DNA of 64,000 nucleotides from NCBI RefSeq assembly GCF_958295425.1, contig NC_081150.1, forward strand, positions 10,849,001 through 10,913,000, given 5' to 3'. Positions 40,452 to 58,539 of this stretch are shown here, one piece after another (within the stretch, counting starts at the first letter, position 1; the number at the start of each line of letters is the position of its first letter). Source of the DNA: Solea solea. Taxonomy: Eukaryota; Chordata; Actinopteri; Pleuronectiformes; Soleidae. The notes under the pieces were generated by a model, which had not been told where the DNA came from, made no database searches, and saw nothing but the letters and a program-made list of their open reading frames with translations. Position numbers and translations under genes: made by a program.

Positions 40452-40476
40452 CTAATTAGAATATGCAAATCACGTG
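40452..40476 (+). promoter_or_regulatory. Compact homeodomain-POU-E-box cluster upstream of vsx2
   Basis: CTAATTAG (40452-40459), octamer ATGCAAAT (40463-40470) and E-box CACGTG (40471-40476) lie side by side about 960 bp before the vsx2 ATG. CTAATTAG could let Vsx2 regulate its own gene. Confidence 0.4.
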
Positions 40477-41278
40477 TTGAGTTATATCGGCCGTTTGGGG
40501 AGGGAAACTGTTCTGCTAACGGAAGCCGGTTGATTGATGAATTAACAGAGAAATTGGCTAATGTGAGTTTATAAGCTTTTCTGTAAATATGATCAATTAA
40601 ATGTTAGTTTTTATGTATATTTATTTATAAGGACATGATTGTAAGACAAGAAACAGTAAGTATATTTACTTGAACACATCACTGCAGGATTATTAATAAC
40701 AAACGTCTGTTATTATTCATCAGCAGCATCGATTTTTTTTTCACTCGAATAACCTCTGATTTGTTTTGTCTGTGTCGTTTGTTTTTCACCATATATTAAT
40801 GTAAATATCAAACCTGTCCTTCAGTGCAGTGCAGACAAACGAGCCATGGATTACACTGATTTAATTCGTGTCGAGAGATTAATCTGTTTGATTTAATCTG
40901 GGACCGTGAGTGGATGAAGTTGCAGTGAAAGTATAATCTCTCGTTGCTTTTGTGCGCATCAGTTTTAGAACCCAAACATTCACATGAAGGTTGCCTTAAA
41001 TTTCATCAAATTGAAATAAAAAAAACTGTAAACAAAAGCATTTTTCCCCTTAAAATAAAACAATATATGATCATATATTATATTAAAATAAGTAATCCTA
41101 CTAATTATTACTTGTCAATAAAATCAAACACAACCTCAGAGATGCATTGACAAAAAGGTAAAAGTGTCTTTATGTCTGTGCTTTTGTCTCATCCCATGGT
41201 CAGATGTTTGCTTTGTGCTCAGATGAAGCTCATAACAGGCTGAGGGAAACTTGAGTGTGCTGTCTCTCCTCTGCTGTG

Positions 41279-41312
41279 ATTGGCTGACGCCTGTTGCCTG
41301 TTGAATAAAAAG
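41279..41312 (+). promoter_or_regulatory. vsx2 core promoter motifs
   Basis: A reverse CCAAT box ATTGG at 41279-41283 and a TATA-like AATAAAAAG at 41304-41312 lie about 120-150 bp before the ATG. A start site near 41335 would give a ~100-nt leader containing a CAG/CAGCAG run. Confidence 0.45.
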
Positions 41313-41432
41313 CAGAGCAGAGATAAAAGAGGAGCATCAGTGTGTCACTGCACCGGGAACTCTGCCCGTCCTCTTTTTTTCTGCAGCAGCAGCAGCACCA
41401 GCAGCAGGGTGAAAAAGTGAATTCACTCAGTC

Positions 41433-47517
<6,085 letters not shown>

Positions 47518-48236
47518 GGAGGGGACACGGGATTCAGACTAACTTTAACCTCAGTGGAGGGCAAAATACACAAGGTGAACTCATACTGTAGTTTTAAAGC
47601 TGCAGTTTAAATGTAATCATTATATAAAAAAAAGATCCTGTTCTTCAGTTAACCTGACAGGAGACATAAGAGGCTGTTGTTTATTACTTGTTTCTTCTGC
47701 TAGTGGAAATATTTGTACAGATAAACCACCTCAGTAACTTCAAAGGTGTGTTGTCACTCGATGTCAAACTTCAGTTCCCATGCAGCATATTATATCAATA
47801 CCATTTAGAAGATTCTTTTCTTATCAATAACCAGCCCTAACTGTGAGCGTCTGACGGACTGACGTGGTCACACTGAAGCTCGTAACTGTGTGTCTGCTGA
47901 GCACGACACTGACCTTTGACCTCTCCTCCACGACACATTCTCAATTGGGACGACGGAGACGTTAAACTGCGTCTTCTCTCAGTCCTGCTCGCTCACTAAT
48001 TGTGATGTAAAGACTAATAAGTATAATGTCCAATCACAAAAAACGAACTGTACAATTATGTAAAGATCCCGTCGATCATCTACGTCTGTCCTTGTATAAA
48101 TGTAACTGTAGCTCTATTAAAAATTAATATTTAAAGTCTTCACGCTCTCAGACAAGATGTTCTGCTTATTGTCATCGTGTGGATCCCAGAGCTTTAACGT
48201 TCAGTTTAGTCACATCTAATGGTGAGACTGTAGATA

Positions 48237-48535
48237 GAGGTGTCAAACCCGCGGCCCAAGGGCCACATGTGCCCCCCCCAATCAAGGTTGTGGTCCGCCA
48301 CTTCAATTTATAGATACATTTTACATCATAAATGTGTTTTTTATCATGAACTATATATATTGTTCTGTCACAAAACTAACACTTTTATTTTAAAATGATA
48401 TCATGATGACATATTGAGCTCATATTATACCCCTACAGAACAGATGTTTTTTGGACTTGACCCTTGTCCCTCCTGACCAGATTTGAAGCTCATGTGGCCC
48501 CCAGGTCATCTGAGTTTGAGGTCCCTGCTGTAGAA
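48237..48535. mobile_element. Non-autonomous DNA-transposon-like element
   Basis: Ends 'gtgtcaaacccgcggcc' and 'gtcatctgagtttgaggtcc' are diverged inverted repeats bordering 'gggccacatg' and 'catgtggcccc'. Same family as 27186-27722 and 52627-52978. Confidence 0.6.
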
Positions 48536-48539
48536 ACAA

Positions 48540-50640
48540 AGGACTGCTCCACTCACTGCTCCTGTTCCCTAGGCAACTATGTAGGCCTTCCCATTTCAGA
48601 AATGATGTTCTTTGTTTGTCCCCTATATTTGAATAGTTAGCATTCAGGTTCTACCACCACACTCTCCTAAATGTTACACACTAGACCATTCAGTCAGAAA
48701 CTAAATATAAATGAAGTTAGTTTTAGTCTGACTGACTCTTGAGGTCAGGTCTGGTGAAAATACGATACTGACATGGGGCTCTGACCCTTGCGTTGCACCA
48801 GGGCTCTATGGCTCCCCCTAAGGTGAAACATGGATGGAGCAAGCCAAGATTAAGTTGCACCAAATTTCATGAAACTTGGTGGGAACTTTTAATAGCCCAA
48901 GATGAACGGAAAAAATGGTAAATTATGAAATAAATTATATTTAGCTCTGGCCAAGTTTTGAAAAGTGAGGATTACATTAATACATTAATGCTAATAGCTA
49001 TGCTAATGGCCAGAAGATGTAACATTGGGGTGTTAATGATATGGAATGCAAATGGTATTTATGAGAAAAGCAGATGAAGAATAAATTAGCATATTCACCA
49101 GGATCTCACGTTCATAGCAGAGTCATTTAACGTGGGAGTGAATGCTCATTCAACACATTCCCACTGGTGAAAAACCCATTTAAGTCTCAGGCATCACTTT
49201 AATTTACTTCCTTCTTAAGTCATTAAGGACAAAAATGTCCACTTCCAAAAACATTACAGATTAATATTTGTTCTGCTTTTTTCTGCAAAAACCTCTTAAA
49301 CAACTCCAGCCCTGCTCAAAACTACCAAATATTTTGATTATTTGATGGCACTGTTATGTACATATATGTATGTACAGTATATATGTATATATATACTGTG
49401 TGTTTTTTCATAAAAAAATATTATATAGCATCATGTAATCAACCTGGCATTTATAGGGTTAAAATCCTCTAAGTGATTTAGTGTTTGGTAGTTTTGAGCA
49501 GGGCTGAAGTTGTTTAAGAGATTTATCCCGGGGGGAATTAATCTGAATATGTTAAAGTGGATTAGTAAAAAATGTTCAGTGTTCAATTGATCTATTAGAA
49601 AAAGAAAATAAATTGAGCCATATGCACTAGCTCAGCAAAAATGGTGGCCAGTTAAAGAGGAAAAATGTGCCCAAATTGGACAAAATACGTCCAGAATGAA
49701 GCATGAGGTTTAAACCAGGGATGGGATTAAACATGATTTGTAAACTGTGGAAATGGGGGATTATAAACACTCTCATTTTAGTATTTGCAGATGGTAACAA
49801 ACAAAGGACTCCTATGCTCACCCTTCAAATAGGCGAGTGTACCAGGAAATGATGGTGGACTTCATGTACTAGAGAGAAGGCCGTTCTTTGTTTACACTCT
49901 GGTTGTTGTTTTTTTTCTTTTATGGCTGCTGTAAAATCCCAGAGTGCGCAATCTTGTGGCCTCTGTAAAGCAACGTCCTTGCCTGAATTAGGCAAACGGC
50001 TCATTGTAAAGCTTCTCTAAACTTCTCTGAGTATTTAAAATACAAAACCCCTCTGGCTCGTTTGTTGTTGAAATATGGCCCTTTGCATGATGAACATATA
50101 AAAGGCTTCTTCCCTCCATTACAGGGTCATAATAGAGACAAACAACCATTCAGTCCCACCTACAGTCAATTTTGGTTTGACCTGATCCCCATATTGCATG
50201 TTTTTGGACTGTGGGAGGAAACTGGAAACCCAAACTCAGGTCTTCTTGCTGCAAAAGAAAGAGTTGGGCTTTTTTTCCCCGACTGACCATGCTAGAAACT
50301 CAGTGCCCCCCTAGGTCATTTAACCTTGAGACTCCTTTTCTAATGCTACCAAACAATTATTATTATTATTATTATTTATTATTAAAGCAATTACAGTCTC
50401 ATACAAACATTTCGATGATAGAAACTTTATTCAGTTGTTTTTGTTGTTGTTGTTACCAATAAACCCTGTATCTTTAAACACGTGTACGGTTAGTGTATTT
50501 TTACCTTTGTCCCAGAAAGACTCAGCCAATCGGAACTCACTCGTGTGGATATTTACTTTCACTTTCAATATGTGCTGAATAAACAGATGCTGAACCTCGC
50601 TCCAATTTCACATTGAGAGGAAAACTGTCGACACACGGCC
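48540..50640. other. vsx2-acss1 intergenic region
   Basis: No gene was recognised. AT runs lie near 49360-49400, a fish repeat fragment at 50126-50240 and an ATT run at 50357-50382. A CT-rich GC block at 50655-50700 leads into the acss1 promoter. Confidence 0.4.
50126..50240 (+). repeat. Fragment of the fish interspersed repeat
   Basis: 'gagacaaacaaccattcagt', 'ccatattgcatgtttttgg' and 'actgtgggaggaaactgga' match the element at 28.8 kb in the same orientation. Confidence 0.7.
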
Positions 50641-50831
50641 CTTTAACGCCACAGGCCCTCCCTCCCTCCTCCCTCCCTCCCTTCCGCGGAGTTTCCAACT
50701 TTTCATCTGCCTTTGAGATGAGCAGTGAAACTTCCCGAATTGCCGTAAGTGCCCCATCGTCTGTTGCGTAAAGGCAGACGCCTCAGACCGCTCCGTGCGC
50801 TCGCAGCAGCAGCAGCAGCAGCACCACGACC

Positions 50832-53800
50832 ATGTCGCTTATTTCCTTCGGTAGTCGCGTCTTTCGGTCTTATTATTTACATGTTTTGGGTCGAAGGGGG
50901 TGCAGCACAGCGGCGTTCATGCCGGAGTCTGCGGGCTTCGACGGAGTGTCGAGCCGCTCCGCCCTGCACGAGTTCTCCGTGTCCAACAGCGAGACTTTCT
51001 GGGCCGCGTTAGCGCGCCACAGACTGAGCTGGATGAGTCCGTTCCACACGGTCCACGACTGCGACCTGAGCCGGGGAAGGATCCGCTGGTTCGAGGGGGG
51101 GAAGCTGAACGTCTCCGGTAAGTTTCACGTCACATTTTTATTTGGACACGTTTACAGCGAGTGGCTGGAATGTTGTGAACGCTCCGCTCATCATATCTGC
51201 GTCACCATTTTGGATCAAATTTCAACAAACCCCCACCTCTCTCCCCCTCTGTGTCCCGCTCCCTTTCTCTTTGTGTGTTTTTCTTTCCTCGTGGAAACGA
51301 ACAGTAAACTGCCTGGACCGTCACGTGCAAACATGTCCCGAGAAGGTGGCACTGATCTGGGAGAAAGATGAGCCAGGGTCAGAGGTTAAAGTCACCTACA
51401 GGTTAGCTCTTCTGTGTGTTTGTGTGTCTTTGTGAGGACCAAGATAAACTCACTCATGAGCAGGTGCTCACAAATTTAAAGGGCTTTCTCAGGGTGTTAG
51501 GGTTAGACTTAAGTTTAGATTAATGGTTTATATTTTAGCGTTAAGGTTAGATTTAGGTTTAGATTAATGGTTTATATTTTAGCGTTAAGCTTAGACTTAG
51601 GTTTAGATTAATGGTTTAGGCTTAGGCGTGTAGTTGTGATGGTGAAGGTTCTGATAAGAGGATAGTGAATGTATGATGTCAAGGGTGTTCTCCGTAAAAT
51701 AGCTGTAAGAAACAAGTCATGTACCTGAGTGAAGATCAGCGACTAGATTAGATTACATTAGATTAGACTAGATTAGAGTTGACTCTAGAGGGTCAGAGGT
51801 AGAAGAGGCACAAGTACACAATAGGACTAGAATGGGCAATAAAATAAAATAAAGAGCAAAGATGAGCTAAATAACATAGATGTTATATAACACTATATAT
51901 TACAGAATGAAGCATAAAAAGTGTCGTACCACAGAAATAATGCATATAATATATAATATGTTTATTTGACAGGGAAAAACACGTATAAATCTATAGTAAC
52001 ACTGTAATCCATCTTCAAACTGCCCAAAATTCAGCTTTTAAAAAGAAAGAAAATACAATATTCCATCACTTGTACCCGTCTTACACTTCATTTTAAAATC
52101 TTGTTTAAAAACATTACACAGTCAAACACATTACGGTACATTACTGACCTCTTTTCCCCTGTCACTTTAAATCTGCTTTAATGCTGTTATTTATTTATTA
52201 TCATTCGTACATTTTGAATGTATGACACCTGGAATCCTTCTAACTTATTTAAACCTGCAGTTGTTTTTAATTTGTGCACCTATTTTCGATTTTATACCCA
52301 TGTAAAGTTGCATAAAAAATACAAACTTCACTAACAGCAGTGGGGATGAAAGCCTGTGGACGAGCTCCAAACCGACACTCTGATTCTCTCTCTCTCTCTA
52401 CAGGCAGCTGCTGGACATGACATGTCGCCTGGGCAATTTGTTGCGGCGGCGCGGCGTGAAGAAGGGCGACTGTGTCACCATCTACATGCCTCCTTGCCCT
52501 CTGGCCGTGGCGTCCATGTTGGCCTGTGCCCGCATTGGTGCGGCCCACAACGTGGTGTTTGCTGGGTTCAGTGCGGAGTCACTTTCAGAGCGAATCAGAG
52601 ACGGTGAGACTGCAGGGCAACGTGAACGCATGAGTCTCAAACTCAAATGACCTGAGGGGCCACATGAGCTTCAGGTCTGGTCAGTAGGGGGCGGTCAAGT
52701 GCAGAAAAGTCCAACTGTGTGGGGGAAAAAACACCTGTTCAGTCAGGGTGGACAAGATTATCTTAACATGATATCACAGTATTACATCATGAAGCAACAT
52801 CTGTGACGATATTTTACATAATTTCAAAACAAAGGTTTTTGTTTTGATATAAAACGACTTATGATTCACAATAAAGAACTTATTTGTGATGCAAAATAAA
52901 TCTATAAATATCAAAAACAAACATTTAAGTGGCGAGCCAGATGAAATGGATCATAGTGGCACATCTGAGACCACTGCTTTACACCGTACATATTAAAGAA
53001 GCATTAACCAGTATATTTGCAAAGGATCAAATTATTACATGTTTATTAAAGTAGCCACTTGTAGTGAAGAACCCATAGAGAATAATTATGTTAAACAATC
53101 ATCTTCCTGATGCGTTAATGATCTCAGTTACTAGTTTCCAGTCTGTTTTGGGAGCACTTTGTAAATTGCGTTCCCATTTGGATAAAAACTGATAAAATGA
53201 GTGCACAGCAGTGTGACGGACAGCTGGCATCGTCCAGATTCTTATGGGCGATGTCATGATTGGTTGCTACTTAAAAGTAAACAGAGTTGAGTCTCGCATA
53301 GATCTCCGTATGAACCCACTGACTTTAATGTACATCGCATTTCCAGCGCAGTCCAGCATCGTCATCACAGTGAATCAGGGCGTCAGAGGCGGTAAGCTCA
53401 CACAGCTGAAGAAGACGGTGGACACAGCGGTCCAGAGCTGCCCCAACGTACGGCACGTATTTGTCAGCATGAGGACAGAGAATCCGGTCGCCATGACGGA
53501 AAGAGACGTCGACATGGAGGAGGTGAGGGATTAGAAAACCATTCATACCGTTACATAAATGTTGTCACTGTGATACTGCACACATCACACACCGTCAAAA
53601 ACAAGATAGAAAGTTATTTATTCTGCAGTTGCTGAAAATGTTCTCTATAAAAAAAAAGTCCCATCGTATGTTGCAGGAGATGCTGAAGGAGGACGCGGTG
53701 TGCGAGCCAGCTGCCATGGACAGTGAGGACGTTCTGTTCATGCTTTACACGTCAGGCAGCACGGGGAAGCCCAAAGGACTGGTGCACACACAGGCCGGAT

Positions 53801-56800
53801 ATCTGCTGTACGCTGCTGTCACACACAGGGTGAGTCAGACACAAGTGTGCATGTGGAGTTTAATGTGTCAGGGAGGAGCCAACGTGTGGGAGGGGCTCGG
53901 CAACTGTAGAGGAAACACCTGTCAGTTCACTGGAGATTACACACTCCACTCACACGCTGGGACCATTTCTGAGAAGTCACACTCCAGACAATAAACAGAA
54001 GGCCCACCTAATAAAAAGAAATATGCCACTTAAGGTACAAGAATACATTTGCTGCATTCTCTCATCGTTAGAAAGCCTTTTCCAAAACTGAAAACAGAAG
54101 ATTGTGTCGTCCCGTGCACCAAAGTCCATAGAGAAAATCACCAAGTGTGCATGACAGCATGCAGACGCGTTGATCCTCTGCATTCAGCCGTCAGTAAAGT
54201 TCAAATGTGTTATTGTCTGACTTCAGTGTTTCAAATCCTTTATTTGGATAAACCACAGTGACACAGACTCAACATGACAGAAGTGTCAAGAACACTGCAA
54301 CACACGCACGCACGGGCATTCAATGGCATTGTTAGTCAATGTTACATTATGCTATCTTTAGGTGTTTTTAAACCAAGCTCCAGTGTCCTTGCGAGCTAAA
54401 AAAAATGCTTATCTTTACCGTGCAGTTTGGTGCGGGAGAGTGAACAGTTTACAAACTTCAGTTCCCACTCAGTGAAGTCCACTGCTGAGATAAACCGGCA
54501 AACATATTCTGAAGCTTTCAGAGACGTGAGCTGGTGTAGAATTTATGCAGTGAGTCTTTTGTAGAGTGGCTAAAATCAGAACCATGCCTTTAAGGATAAA
54601 CTGTCTCGCTTTTAAAAACTCAACTTTATTCCACAAGCAATCTCTGATCTTCCGTGTGTTTTTTTTTGAATGTGATCATCATCTCATCACTTCCACTTTC
54701 TGTCGCCAGTACGTCTTCGGCTATAGCGACGGGGACGTGTTCGGCTGTGTGGCAGATATCGGCTGGATCACAGGACACAGTTACGCTGTGTACGGGCCGC
54801 TGGCCAACGGCGGGACTACTGTTCTGTTTGAGAGCACTCCCGTTTACCCTGACCCAGGTACATGAATGAATGAGTGAATGCATGAATGAACGTGTCACAC
54901 AGTTTGGTACATAAATAATCAAATAAGCACTTTGATGGTGCTGTATTGTCTCCACACCAGTGCATTGGTCACCAGTGCAAGGTTTATAATAAGCCGGGGT
55001 TAATTCTACATACAAGTTATAATGGTATCATGGTTTTTAATGTAAATCAAGTGTGAGAGTAAACACCTTCTAAGTCTCTGCGTCCACTGCTCTGCACTCC
55101 TGTGTCTCCGTCTATGAAAAGCTGTTTATAGTTGAACTTTAACTCAGCCTCACCCTCCAACACTAAAACCACAGGTTTATGTGTAAACACAAGTCCGTCA
55201 TCAGACCTTGGAATGACGAAGGTCAACCTGCTTTCAGCAACACCGCAGAGGGTCGAGCGCCTCATGTTTTTATGATCGTTCTTCAGGTCGGACTGTTGGA
55301 TTTTGGTCCTCTAACATAATCTGTGTTTGTTCACAGGACGATACTGGGAGACGGTTCAGAGGCTGAAGATTAACCAGTTTTATGGGGCTCCCACAGCGAT
55401 ACGACTGCTGCTCAAGTACGGAGACCAGTGGGTGCAGAAATACGACCGCTCCAGCCTCAAAACTCTGGGCACTGGTATGCCAGGCAGAAACAGCGGGACC
55501 ACAAATGAGCCACTGAACACCACGCACCATGTTTCTCTTTGTTTTCATAAATACAAACCCTTCAGACGCACTGTGTCACACTGACTATACTAACTGCATA
55601 TAGCACAGTATGTTCTCTCCTGGAAGAACACACACACGCGCATGCACAGACACACACGCTACAAGTATGGCTGGTATGTCAACCTGACAGAAGTGTCAAC
55701 ACACACACGCACACACACTGGCATCCAATGGCATTATTAGCTAATGTTATATTATGGAATATTTAGGTGTTGTAACCAAACACGACACTGGGGGGTGTTT
55801 TTTTTACTACCAATCATGTTGTGACGATTTATGACACTATAAGAAATTCTGACTTTTTCTGTTGCTCTATTATGACATACCACATTATAGCGTTGTTGAT
55901 TCATACTCTTATGTTGTTGGGTAATTTTATACTGCACTCCTTTTCCTCTGCAACATAAGGCTTTAACACAATCCTTTCATGACCGTTGCCAACAGTGGAA
56001 ATGAATTTGCCCAATAAAGAAAGTCATTTAATGAAGTAGACAAAAACAATGTAGGACTAAAGCTGTTGCTGTCCTTTTGCAGTGGGTGAGCCCATCAACA
56101 CTGAAGCGTGGCAGTGGTACTACAGCGTGGTCGGAGGCGAACGGTGTCCTGTCGTTGACACCTGGTGGCAAACAGGTAACTGTGGACACGCTGTTGTTTT
56201 ACTCTAGAAGCTGCAGGAGACATTTTTTTCTCCCTATGTCCATATATTGTGTGATGATTATGTGAGAATTGTGGAGCTAAAATGTCATTGTCGCCAGTTG
56301 TACAGTATAGTCTGGATCAAGAACTCTGTATTAAGGCCCTGAACTCAGATTTGTCAGGTTTACAAAGTGGAATTTGATGGAAAAATCCGTCTAGAATTGA
56401 CACTACATTTAAGAATATATTTGTTTCATTCAACCATTCATTTAAAACAATATTCAGCCCCATGGTTAATGAATAATTATCACATGTGCTCTTTTAAATG
56501 CACAGTATGTCATTTCTGCTGCTACGGGGCTCTTCATCAACACAATAACAAAAGACCTCGCTCGATGACGCTGGGAAGCAGCGTGGAATCATGGGAATTG
56601 TTGTCTTATCTGGTTCTCCATGGTGTTTTCATGCAGCCTGTAGAGGTGATAATGAGAACATTAAGTTTGGTTGTTTGGATTAAAGGTGTAGTTCCTGTTA
56701 AACTGTTGAGGGACACGTTGGATTAGCACTCGACTTGTTTGCACGGCGCCGCCCTTTCATCGAAGCAGTCGGGCAAACAGAGCAGTGTGTGAATGTTTAC

Positions 56801-57374
56801 TCTTGTATCGTATTCTCTTGTTTGCACTTCACCCTTGACCTCTAAAGTACACTGTGACCTATACTGTTATCTATATACCATGTAGAATGTGCAGATCGGT
56901 TCACTTCGCCAACATCTGTGTCGCTCACTTCTTCAGCCGCACTTCACCCGCTGCTTCATGCACCTCGAGGCGCCTCGGTTCTCAACTTTCTCTCAGTCAG
57001 CCACGTCTGCAGGTTGTGTAATAACAGCCCGACAGTTAAAGCAATCGCAGAGTTACGTAACACCATGAACACGTCCTCACAAAAGAGACAACTTTCATAT
57101 ACCATCTGGACTATTTTAGGGTTTAACTCCCGAATTTAGGAGCAGCTTTCAACATTAACTGAAGTCGCCTCAAAACCACCGCTATTCCTGCTACCACAGC
57201 GGCTGATAATGGGACAACAGCATGTTTGAAAGCAGTGTGATTCTGTGGAAGAACACAGGACATGACTGAGTCCTTATACTGACAGATTAGCACTGACCAA
57301 ATGGCACAAAACTGCATTAATTACCATAAAACGATATAATTAATTGACACGTTTTAAACATCATGAGAATGAGA

Positions 57375-57432
<58 letters not shown>

Positions 57433-58508
57433 TATGACCCAAATGGCCCGGCGTCAGTTAAAAGGATTATGTTGTTATTTGTATTTAAGTGGACCAGTTT
57501 GTGGCAGTGTTCATGAATGTCATTTGGTTAATCTGGGAGCGAGTAGCCTGTTGAGAGGGGAAATTAGATTTGGATTTTAAAGCTGCAGTAGGCGTGATCC
57601 CAGGGAAAGAAAGAAAGAAAGAAAGAGTAAGATTCATATCCAGTGTTTATATATATACACACATATACACACAACATGGTCCTTAAAGGAGCCACAGCAC
57701 TCTTACAGCAGGGGAGTTGTGTCACATGACCTTCCGTCACATATAGGATGAACCGAGTGACACCGTTAATGACAGGTGTCCAGTCAACTGTCAAACAGCC
57801 AATACCTGGATTTTTCCACCCGTTAGTCCAAACTAAAGAACGGAACTAAAGAAAGTCTACAAGTTTGTGGAAGTATTGATAATTCAAAATAAATGGGCCT
57901 TTTGCACCTTTAATGGTGAGAATATGGCGACTCCTGTTGGCTGTGTGCGTTTGTTTTGTAACTGTAACCTGTCTGAAGTAAACAAAAAAACAAAAAAGCA
58001 AACACCGCCAGGTCTGTGGAGACTGGCTTACAGTTGAACTGAACATGGACGACAGTTGCTGGTGCTATTGTGGATCATCTGCTGTGTCCTACTTTGTAAC
58101 GAGTCCCCTCTGGTGTTTCCAGCAGATTTACCTTCCCTGAGGCAAAAAAACTAACTAACTAATTCAATTAACTAGTTATTTAATTGACTATAATTAAAAA
58201 AATAAGTCTGTCATTTAATCTACACACTTGGTAATTTAAAGAAGAAAGTGTAGGCTGTTGACCCTGTTGGTATGAATGAATGAATGAATGAATGAATGAA
58301 TGAATGGTTGAATGAATTATTTTACCTTATTTTTGTTTTCTTTGATATTTAGTAGTCATGTGTATGTATATAAAATCTATTCTCTCTCACTCACTCACAA
58401 ATCTGTCTTTTAATCTGACAAATATTATGGTCTGTTGAGATTACACATGGCTGTAGAGGCCACAGACGACTGCTGAGTGCCCTCATTATCTTTTGTGTTA
58501 TAAAACCC

Positions 58509-58539
<31 letters not shown>

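Noticed and set aside
57377..57430. CRISPR-like or other regular array
   Set aside because: It is a plain CA microsatellite with no spacers.
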